A stretch of DNA of 5,623 nucleotides from MGIIb-O2 sp964003245 (GTDB lineage Archaea; Thermoplasmatota; Poseidoniia; Poseidoniales; Thalassarchaeaceae), in NCBI GenBank assembly GCA_964003245.1, contig CAXFIU010000054.1:1-5623 (forward strand). The letters run 5' to 3'. The notes under the pieces are model-generated. The model was not told the origin of the DNA and ran no database searches. It worked only from the letters and a program-made list of their open reading frames with translations. Numbering within the stretch: the first letter of the stretch is position 1; each line of letters opens with the position of its first letter. This document shows, piece by piece, positions 1 to 4,960 of this stretch. A program made the position numbers and the translations under genes.

Positions 1-255
1 AAATTCGCTCTTGGTGCTTCCGGTTGGAACTCAACAGGCTCAGTATTAGATAATATTAGTCAACCAGATTGGATTGATGATGAAGTCAACTTCAATAATC
101 TAATTGGCGATGAGTCAATCGAAAAAAGTGATGAGAAACTAAAATTAATTTCTAAAATGGAAAAAGAAATGAAGGCCGCTGCTGCAAGATTAGATTTTGA
201 AAGAGCGGCTCAAATCAGAGACCGAATTTATCAATTAGAGAATCCGACTAATTGA
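1..255 (+). CDS. uvrB: UvrABC system protein B (excinuclease subunit), C-terminal end only
   Basis: Frame 1 is open from the window edge to a TGA at 253-255, giving the last 84 residues of a protein whose start lies outside the window. About residues 46-79 form a UVR domain: a charged helix (KMEKEMKAAAARLDFERAA) followed by QIRDRIYQLE. Such a domain ends UvrB, where it contacts UvrC during nucleotide excision repair after UvrA loads UvrB at the lesion. UvrC carries a UVR domain too, but in the middle of the protein; a UVR domain ending five residues before the stop fits UvrB. The preceding 40 residues are an acidic, Asn-rich linker with no recognisable motif, so the helicase part cannot be checked. 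The stop overlaps the next gene's TTG start by four bases, which suggests translational coupling. The identification rests on the UVR domain alone. Confidence 0.82.
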   Translation, partial: KFALGASGWNSTGSVLDNISQPDWIDDEVNFNNLIGDESIEKSDEKLKLISKMEKEMKAAAARLDFERAAQIRDRIYQLENPTN

Positions 256-1262
256 ATACGAGAGAGTCTGGCGAAGGTATTGTGTCGGCCTACTCTCGTG
301 ATGATTTTACTGCCCCCGTGGAAGATTATAATTTTCAAAAGATGAATGATGTAAGCAGCCTTATAGATCAAATGTCTAGAGCAGGGGGATTTACTGCAAC
401 AAAGTTAGCGCATGCCAGGGACATTCTAAAAATTAGTACTGGAAAAACTGGTGAAGAAATTCTAAACTGGCTTTCTTTCCCTGCTTGTTTGTGTGCAACA
501 GGGACTAGAGGATTTTTCCTTGAAGCCATAAAAAGAAAGGCATTCAATGTAATAATTACTACATGTGGAACATTAGATCATGATATTGCCAGAACATATC
601 AAGACTATTTTCATGGTGACTTCAGTCTCGATGATATCGCTCTTGGAGAGGAAGGTCTTAACAGATTAGGAAATGTAATCGTTCCAAACGAATGTTATGG
701 AGATATTCTAGAAAAAAGAGTTCTTCCTTGGTTAGATGAAATAGAAAAAGAAAGAATTGCAGCAAATCCAGAGAACCCATGGTTAGGATTTGGTTCTGTA
801 GAACTATGCTGGGCAATGGGAGATAGGATAGAAGATGACACATCTCTATTGTATTGGGTTGCTAAGCACAGAATTCCTATGGTAATACCTGGTTTATCAG
901 ATGGTTCGATTGGAGCACAACTATTCATGCATCGACAAAAAAGTCCTAATTTCATGGTAGATTTCTTGGCGGATGAACAAATTCTCTCTGATCTAACCTG
1001 GACTGCTGAAGAATCTCATGCCCTCATGGTTGGCGGAGGAATTTCAAAACATCACGTAATTTGGTGGAATCAATATAGAGACGGATTGGATTCGGCTGTT
1101 GGAATCACAACTGCGCCTGAACATGATGGATCATTATCCGGTGCTAGACTAAAAGAGGCTATTTCTTGGGGGAAAATAAGGCCAGAAGCTCCCCAAGTAG
1201 TTGTAGAAGGTGATGCGAGTGTGTTATTGCCTTTATTAGGTGCAGATTTATTTAAAAATTAG
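252..1262 (+). CDS. dys: Deoxyhypusine synthase
   Basis: This cytosolic enzyme uses NAD and spermidine to transfer an aminobutyl group to one lysine of translation factor aIF5A, the first step of hypusine formation. The 336-residue length is normal. Family hallmarks are seen in order: AGGFTATKLAHA (44-55), TTCGTLDHDI (103-112), VPNECY (144-149), GLSDGSIG (214-221), GGGISKHHV (261-269) with the likely catalytic Lys266, the acidic/DGS stretch PEHDGSLSGAR (289-299), EAISWGKI (302-309) and a C-terminal GDASVLLPLL. The segment LSFPACLCATGTRGF (74-88), which aligns with the family's T-S-N-L-x-S-S-G type loop, diverges in detail. The start is TTG at 252, overlapping the uvrB stop; GTG at 282 is an alternative, because homology is clear only from about residue 20 (APVEDYNF). 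Hypusination is absent from most bacteria, so this gene supports an archaeal host. Function is very secure; the exact start is not. Confidence 0.95.
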   Translation: MNTRESGEGIVSAYSRDDFTAPVEDYNFQKMNDVSSLIDQMSRAGGFTATKLAHARDILKISTGKTGEEILNWLSFPACLCATGTRGFFLEAIKRKAFNVIITTCGTLDHDIARTYQDYFHGDFSLDDIALGEEGLNRLGNVIVPNECYGDILEKRVLPWLDEIEKERIAANPENPWLGFGSVELCWAMGDRIEDDTSLLYWVAKHRIPMVIPGLSDGSIGAQLFMHRQKSPNFMVDFLADEQILSDLTWTAEESHALMVGGGISKHHVIWWNQYRDGLDSAVGITTAPEHDGSLSGARLKEAISWGKIRPEAPQVVVEGDASVLLPLLGADLFKN

Positions 1263-1280
1263 CATATAATCTATGTTTTA

Positions 1281-1295
1281 AGCCAAAAAATGGCT
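1281..1295 (+). terminator. Small hairpin after dys (possible terminator/processing site)
   Basis: AGCCA and TGGCT form a perfect 5-bp stem around an A5 loop, 19 bases after the dys stop. No long T tract follows, and archaeal terminators generally rely on T-rich runs, so this is only a candidate transcript end between dys and the small gene at 1378. Confidence 0.25.
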
Positions 1296-1377
1296 ATTCT
1301 ACTATACCTCAACTATTGCAATTTACTAGTTCCCACAGGCACAATGGCTAAGAACGGACATTGATGCCGGCTTTGTT

Positions 1378-1560
1378 ATGTCCGTTGAATCGATGGTACA
1401 AGGAATGATAGATGCACTAACAGAAGCCATGAGTGATGCTGCAAAGCATGACAAAGGTAACGCCGCTGCTGGAACACGTGTTCGTAAAGCAATGCAAGCT
1501 GCAAAAGCTACAGCACAAGATGTACGTGCTAAAGTTCAAGCAGACAAGAACAACAAGTAA
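1378..1560 (+). CDS. Small histone H1-like (Hc1-type) basic protein, putative
   Basis: A 60-residue protein rich in Ala, Lys and Arg, with no Cys, Trp, Tyr or Phe. Residues 1-22 can form an amphipathic helix (MVQGMIDALTEAMSDAA). Residues 24-57 hold the recognisable part: KHDKGNAAAGTRVRKAMQ followed by AAKATAQDVRAKVQADKN. The pattern D/E-K-G-N-x-A-A-G-T-R-V-R-K-x-[LM]-Q followed by A-Q-[DE]-[VI]-R-x-x-V-Q is, from memory, that of small bacterial histone H1-like proteins related to chlamydial Hc1. Those are thought to be nucleoid DNA-binding proteins, so a chromatin role is inference. ATG 1378 is the only in-frame ATG/GTG/TTG between the upstream in-frame stop at 1327 and the motif region that precedes residue 6; no Shine-Dalgarno is visible. 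It lies 115 bases after dys and converges on the SDR-like gene with only 14 bases between stops. High Ala content and conserved-looking motifs argue against a chance reading frame. Confidence 0.72.
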   Translation: MSVESMVQGMIDALTEAMSDAAKHDKGNAAAGTRVRKAMQAAKATAQDVRAKVQADKNNK

Positions 1561-1574
1561 GTCTTTAACGACTT
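1559..1574. terminator. Hairpin between convergent genes (possible bidirectional terminator)
   Basis: AAGTC (1559-1563) and GACTT (1570-1574) pair perfectly around a 6-base loop. The structure begins within the stop codon of the H1-like gene and ends just before the opposing gene's stop at 1575-1577, filling the whole convergent gap. The stem is only 5 bp and T runs are short, so termination is a guess from position. Confidence 0.25.
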
Positions 1575-2312
1575 CTAGTTATTATGATCTGGCTCTGAAT
1601 GGAGTTTAGTGTGAGCTAGGAACTCCATCAGAGCCACTCTCATAGGAGTTAAGGGTCTCCAACCTTCTTCCCTACCAGCATTTTTCATTGCTTCATGTAA
1701 TGGCTCAAGATCTGGTCTTTTTCTTTCACCCTCAAACTGAATTGCAGCAGGACTTGGAATCTCAGATAGAGAATCAACAGTATGAGAATGTGTAATTGCA
1801 TTAGTAAAGCGATTCCATAGGAGTTTGATTTCTGCAATAACTGGATCCGGCCCCCAAGCTCTTCTACCACACAAATCAACAACACCTTGAGCAAAGGCAT
1901 CTGTGTCAGCCATTACTAGTAGAGAAATAGCATCAGTTGTATCTCTGATATGAACCCAATGTTTCGGTTGAATCTCAGGCGTGATATCATGAGTACCGGT
2001 CTTGATCCACTGGACCCATTCTTCAACATCTTCAGAGCCCCAACCTTGACTACCCTCAGGAATCAGTAAGTCATGAATCCTAATAATCAAACCTGCATCC
2101 TTAATTTCGGAAATACTACCACTACGGAAATCATCATTTTCGGCAATTATGGCAATATCGACGGATTTATCTCCAGCATATTTTCCAAGACCTATCGTTA
2201 TGTCAGCTTCTTTGGAATCCGAAGTGAATAATGCGCCGGCTCTATCTAACCTATCTTTGAGAGCTAAAAAGAAATTATCTGACTCTCCAAGAAGATTAAT
2301 CTTCTTTGACAT
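1575..2312 (-). CDS. Degenerate/shortened NAD-dependent epimerase-like (extended SDR) protein
   Basis: The 245-residue product resembles the C-terminal half of sugar-nucleotide epimerases/dehydratases. LIIRIHDLLIPEG (75-87) aligns with the family's L-R-x-x-N-x-Y-G-P-G region. HWVHIRDTTDAISLL (118-132) matches the W/F-V-H-V-x-D-x-A-x-A-x-x-x segment. RPDLEPLHEAMKNAG (199-213) plus GWRPLTPMRVALMEFL (217-232) matches the usual R-x-D-x-x-x-x-x-x-L-G-W-x-P-x-x-x-x-x-x-G-L tail. The N-terminus (KINLLGESDNFFLALKDRL) keeps a beta-alpha Rossmann look, but there is no TGxxGxxG nucleotide loop and no YxxxK catalytic pair. Only about 75 residues precede the segment that normally sits near residue 170. 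It may therefore be non-catalytic: a binding or partner protein. ATG 2312 follows the aminotransferase stop by 38 bases on the same strand, so the two are probably co-transcribed. The fold assignment is by motif reading from memory; no function is claimed. Confidence 0.6.
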   Translation of the reverse strand: MSKKINLLGESDNFFLALKDRLDRAGALFTSDSKEADITIGLGKYAGDKSVDIAIIAENDDFRSGSISEIKDAGLIIRIHDLLIPEGSQGWGSEDVEEWVQWIKTGTHDITPEIQPKHWVHIRDTTDAISLLVMADTDAFAQGVVDLCGRRAWGPDPVIAEIKLLWNRFTNAITHSHTVDSLSEIPSPAAIQFEGERKRPDLEPLHEAMKNAGREEGWRPLTPMRVALMEFLAHTKLHSEPDHNN

Positions 2313-2350
2313 GGTTGCACACCCATAACTCGGGAATAGGGGTTAAAGTA

Positions 2351-3976
2351 TCATACTGCCGCAATTGAATCTGCTTCTGCAAATGCAATCAAACAATCTC
2401 TGACTACTTCAATCACAAGATCAATCTCATCTGAAGTAATACCGAAATGAGGTGTAAAACGCAGTGCATTCTGACCACCATGAATTACTCCAAGGCCATG
2501 AACACGGCACCATTCTTCCACACAATCGAATCCAACTACTGGTAGCTTCTCCGGATCTAATTCTGCACATAACAACAGACCTGAACCTTGAACTAAAGAG
2601 ATGTCATTAGGGAACTCATCTCTCAACTTACCAAGTTTCTCTACAAATTCCTCTCCTCTATCGAGAATATTCGAACGCATTTCTGGAGTTACCTTACTTA
2701 GTACTTCAACTGCAGTTTCAAGTGCTCTTGGATTTGTAGTCATAGTGTTTCCATATATTCCAACAACATACAATTCTGCTGCTTTTTCAGATAATCCAAG
2801 CACTGAAAGAGGGTATTGGCCAGCATTAAGCGCTTTTGACCATGTTTCCAAGTCAGGTACCTCAGCAGTCTGGAATCCAGGATAATCTACAATAGAAAGA
2901 CATCCTTTACCACGGAAACCCGCCTGTATAGAATCGACTAACAGCATGCTACCGTGTTCAGATGTTAATTTACGTGCCTCATCATAGAAGTCGCGACTTA
3001 TGTCTTGACCAGGTGACCCTTCTCCTTGTACTGGCTCCATTGCTAATAGTTCTATGAAGAAACCTTCAGATTCTGCTCTGGCAAAAGCCGAACGCAGATC
3101 TTCAATATTATTTGGTTCTACAATTATGATACTTTCACGATCTCGGAAAGTTGCTAAATTGTTAATATAACCTTTCTTACAAGAGTCGGAAATTGTTGCA
3201 GGACGTTGGGTTCTTCCATGGAAAGCTTGTTTCAAAGCAATTTTCTTGATTGGTTTGCCTTCGTGTCTTCCACCAGGGCCTGTCATAACATTTGCATTAA
3301 CATCAGCAATTCTCATTCCAATAGTAACGGATTCTGAACCACTATTCATACAAACGAATTTTGAGAATGGGCATTCGCCACGAGAATAGCCAACTTCTTT
3401 GCGTAATGCTTCTGCTAATCTTTTCTGACTGAATGAAGCAGTCATAACATTAGCCATAACCCAATTTTTCGACATTGCTCCAATCACATCATCTGGCCCA
3501 TGTCCTCCACCGAGCATTCCATATCCGCCATTATCATGTAAAACAGCACCATGAGATGTTACTATCCATGGACCTCGTGCTGCAATTGCAACATATGGAT
3601 TAACAGTTGCAGGAGCATAAAAATTAACATAATCAGATTGTAAATGCGTAATTAAGTCAGATTCATCCATCATCATATATTCAGACCCAAATTCTTCAAG
3701 ATGTTGCCTATGAACTTCAGACGCTTCTGAAATAGCGCGAATTAGATTCTGATCTTTAGACGAAAAACGGGAAATTATTTCGTCTTTCAAACCCACTGTT
3801 TTTTTGTTACCAGTATTATTGCGGATTTCCGCCAGTTGAGCAAGTACATCTGACATGATACTCCGAACACCCGACCGCTCATCAATATATGCTGTATAAG
3901 GACTCAGAAATTGCGAAAATATACTATTTATTTTATTCTCAAATTTGGAAAAACTCAATTTCTGATAATCATACAT
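2351..3976 (-). CDS. Class III PLP-dependent aminotransferase (ornithine/lysine/GABA aminotransferase-like) with long N-terminal extension
   Basis: A 541-residue fold-type I aminotransferase. PLP-site elements are visible: NSGSES (211-216, phosphate binding), FHGRT (252-256, ring-stacking aromatic and Arg255), EPVQGEG (314-320), VDSIQAG (347-353) with Asp348 for the pyridine nitrogen, WSKALNAG (379-386) with likely Schiff-base Lys381, GNTMTTNP (409-416) and LRFTPHFGIT (505-514). Compared with human ornithine aminotransferase, the carboxylate-binding Arg (Arg255) and the Glu/Arg 'glutamate switch' pair (Glu319, Arg506) are kept. This favours an omega-amino acid donor with an alpha-carboxylate, such as ornithine or lysine, though the substrate is not decidable here. 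The usual DE-V/I-Q motif reads DSIQ. Family members are about 400-460 residues; the extra length is mostly an N-terminal region of roughly 100-125 residues that I do not recognise. ATG 3976 lacks a Shine-Dalgarno (AT-rich short leader). It is the first gene of a two-gene operon with the SDR-like gene. Confidence 0.88.
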   Translation of the reverse strand: MYDYQKLSFSKFENKINSIFSQFLSPYTAYIDERSGVRSIMSDVLAQLAEIRNNTGNKKTVGLKDEIISRFSSKDQNLIRAISEASEVHRQHLEEFGSEYMMMDESDLITHLQSDYVNFYAPATVNPYVAIAARGPWIVTSHGAVLHDNGGYGMLGGGHGPDDVIGAMSKNWVMANVMTASFSQKRLAEALRKEVGYSRGECPFSKFVCMNSGSESVTIGMRIADVNANVMTGPGGRHEGKPIKKIALKQAFHGRTQRPATISDSCKKGYINNLATFRDRESIIIVEPNNIEDLRSAFARAESEGFFIELLAMEPVQGEGSPGQDISRDFYDEARKLTSEHGSMLLVDSIQAGFRGKGCLSIVDYPGFQTAEVPDLETWSKALNAGQYPLSVLGLSEKAAELYVVGIYGNTMTTNPRALETAVEVLSKVTPEMRSNILDRGEEFVEKLGKLRDEFPNDISLVQGSGLLLCAELDPEKLPVVGFDCVEEWCRVHGLGVIHGGQNALRFTPHFGITSDEIDLVIEVVRDCLIAFAEADSIAAV

Positions 3977-3998
3977 AAAATTAAACTAACTTTAGTTT

Positions 3999-4040
3999 TT
4001 CAATTGGATTTTTCAATTATAATTAAAAAAACCAATTGAA
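3999..4040. promoter_or_regulatory. 42-bp near-perfect palindrome in divergent promoter region (candidate operator)
   Basis: The arms 3999-4018 and 4021-4040 pair at 18 of 20 positions around a 2-base centre (AT at 4019-4020); mismatches are 4008/4031 and 4014/4025. The outer 9 bases, TTCAATTGG and CCAATTGAA, are exact. The left arm also contains a direct repeat, TTTTTCAATT, at 3996-4005 and 4009-4018 (13-bp step). It lies 23 bases upstream of the aminotransferase start and 100 bases upstream of the barrel-protein start. It could be an operator for a dimeric regulator, or a cruciform/hairpin in the minus-strand leader. AT-richness makes some pairing cheap, but the exact CCAATTGAA arms are less so. 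Confidence 0.5.
4011..4030 (-). promoter_or_regulatory. Possible TATA box region for the aminotransferase operon
   Basis: On the minus strand this reads TTTTTTAATTATAATTGAAA, an archaeal TATA-like stretch 35-54 bases upstream of ATG 3976. Initiation about 25 bases downstream would leave a leader of roughly 10-25 bases without a Shine-Dalgarno. It lies inside the palindrome, so a factor bound there would block TBP. Low confidence because the whole region is AT-rich. Confidence 0.3.
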
Positions 4041-4061
4041 TTATCAGTCTTTACTAGCGGA

Positions 4062-4070
4062 TAGTATAAG
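4062..4070 (+). promoter_or_regulatory. Possible TATA box for the barrel-protein gene
   Basis: TAGTATAAG lies 71-79 bases before ATG 4141. Transcription starting about 25 bases downstream would give a leader of about 45 bases containing the GAGGAAG ribosome-binding site. Position fits; the motif is only moderately TATA-like. Confidence 0.3.
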
Positions 4071-4129
4071 TGCTAATTACACGACTCACACATAGGAGAA
4101 ACGCGACGGGATGCACCACTCCAAGAATT

Positions 4130-4136
4130 GAGGAAG
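4130..4136 (+). promoter_or_regulatory. Ribosome binding site for the gene at 4141
   Basis: GAGGAAG sits 4 bases before ATG 4141. It is the clearest Shine-Dalgarno in a window where most genes have none visible, and it supports the ATG at 4141 as the true start. Confidence 0.5.
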
Positions 4137-4140
4137 AAAA

Positions 4141-4728
4141 ATGAGCGAAGAAATAAGAATACAAGAGCTACTACAAAGAGACGTATATGTGGGAGAAACT
4201 TTGGTCGGAACGATCACTGGGGAAAGGTTTCATCCACGAGATGAATGTGTACAATCAGTAAGGATTCAAGTTACTGATGATGTTGCAGGAGAATATATGA
4301 GGAAACCTGCAGAATATGCACCACTATCGAAAGAATTAGTGCACAGTGTCAGACCTGATGGAAGTGTAAAACTAACCAAATCTATTAGAGAATTACAAAG
4401 AAGATGGAGAAACACAGTTAGAATTAACGAAAAATTGTACGCTCCAGATGAACTATTAGATAGAGCAGTCCTAGATAATGATGGAATAGATATTGGCAAC
4501 GTTATTGAAATGAAGAAAACAAAGAGGACTTTCAAGGGAGTTGTAGTAAAAACACACTATACAGTTAGAGACAGGTACAACTTACCTGAAACAATAACCA
4601 TTCCAGTAGCTCAATTAGGAAGGACTACTGCAAGATTGGACGAGGTTATCTTGAGATGTTCAACAAAGCGTCTTGTGACGCTACCTACTTATCTGAAACT
4701 AAATCATCCAGACTACGAAGATGAATGA
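4141..4728 (+). CDS. Hypothetical protein, possible tandem PRC-barrel-like domains
   Basis: The 195-residue protein is charged, beta-rich in appearance, has no cysteine cluster (only Cys36 and Cys173) and shows no signal peptide or membrane segment, so it is probably cytosolic. Two segments look like small barrels. Residues 8-45 (ELLQRDVYVGETLVGTITG, then VQSVRIQVTDD) and residues 104-172 (AVLDNDGIDIGNVIEM, then ITIPVAQLGRTTARLDEVIL) share the pattern hydrophobic-D/G-x-x-V/I-G-x-V/I followed by a beta hairpin, as in PRC-barrel proteins. These domains act in RNA processing (RimM) and photosystem or regulatory assemblies. A linker rich in Arg/Lys (RELQRRWRNTVR, 83-94) separates them. The family assignment is tentative and no function is inferred. 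The gene is divergent from the aminotransferase operon across the palindrome and converges on tRNA-Ile 24 bases away. Confidence 0.8.
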   Translation: MSEEIRIQELLQRDVYVGETLVGTITGERFHPRDECVQSVRIQVTDDVAGEYMRKPAEYAPLSKELVHSVRPDGSVKLTKSIRELQRRWRNTVRINEKLYAPDELLDRAVLDNDGIDIGNVIEMKKTKRTFKGVVVKTHYTVRDRYNLPETITIPVAQLGRTTARLDEVILRCSTKRLVTLPTYLKLNHPDYEDE

Positions 4729-4741
4729 TATAGTTTACACT

Positions 4742-4752
4742 GAAAGAAGAAA
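4742..4752 (-). terminator. T-rich tract after tRNA-Ile (likely terminator)
   Basis: Read on the minus strand, TTTCTTCTTTC directly follows the encoded CCA end of the tRNA. T-rich tracts are the usual archaeal transcription stop, so this is the plausible end of the tRNA transcript. Confidence 0.35.
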
Positions 4753-4830
4753 TGGTGGGCATGACAGGATTTGAACCTGTGGCCTCCCCGTTATCAGCGG
4801 GGTGCTCCAGCCAAACTAAGCTACACGCCC
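4753..4830 (-). tRNA. tRNA-Ile (anticodon GAU), CCA encoded
   Basis: The minus strand folds into a full cloverleaf. The acceptor stem is GGGCGTG with CATGCCC (one G-T wobble). The D stem is GCTT with GAGC and its loop contains GG. The anticodon stem is CCCCG with CGGGG around the loop CTGATAA, giving anticodon GAU (isoleucine, AUC/AUU codons). A 5-base variable region follows, then the T stem ACAGG with CCTGT around the loop TTCAAAT. The discriminator is A at 4756 and CCA is encoded at 4755-4753. No intron is present. It lies 24 bases beyond the convergent barrel-protein gene and is divergent from the PRPP synthetase gene. Confidence 0.96.
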
Positions 4831-4855
4831 TAAGGCAGAGTCGGCGAAATCAAGT

Positions 4856-4867
4856 CCTATTTTGAAG
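4856..4867 (-). promoter_or_regulatory. Possible TATA box for tRNA-Ile
   Basis: On the minus strand the sequence reads CTTCAAAATAGG, 26-37 bases upstream of the mature tRNA 5' end, the expected distance for an archaeal tRNA promoter. The motif match is modest. Confidence 0.3.
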
Positions 4868-4900
4868 ATGTCCCTTATCTAATCATGAGTTTCTTTCAAC

Positions 4901-4909
4901 AATTAATTT
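4901..4909 (+). promoter_or_regulatory. Possible TATA box for the PRPP synthetase gene
   Basis: AATTAATTT lies 52-60 bases upstream of ATG 4961 in the 130-bp gap between the divergent tRNA and this gene. A start about 25 bases downstream would place the transcript 5' end near 4930. Weak motif. Confidence 0.25.
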
Positions 4910-4960
4910 GTTTCGTTTGCGGCAGAGTCATGAAGTACCTGCCCGTCGAGCGGCTCACAC

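Noticed and set aside
658..955. Minus-strand open frames opposite dys
   Set aside because: They lie wholly antisense to a well-supported deoxyhypusine synthase and their translations show no family motif.
2601..2885. Plus-strand 94-codon open frame inside the aminotransferase gene
   Set aside because: It is antisense to the catalytic C-terminal part of a clear aminotransferase; its Ser-rich composition is typical of a shadow frame.
4009..4030. Simple AT-rich terminator reading of the T5/A7 tracts
   Set aside because: The tracts lie upstream of two divergent genes with no gene ending there, so a promoter/operator role fits better.
4111..4131. Six-residue upstream ORF (ATG 4111 to TGA 4129-4131) before the barrel-protein gene
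   Set aside because: It is very short, has no well-placed ribosome-binding site, and chance ORFs of this size are common.
4266..4535. Minus-strand 89-codon open frame inside the barrel-protein gene
   Set aside because: The plus-strand gene has a Shine-Dalgarno and coherent protein features; the antisense frame is Ser/Leu-rich and unsupported.
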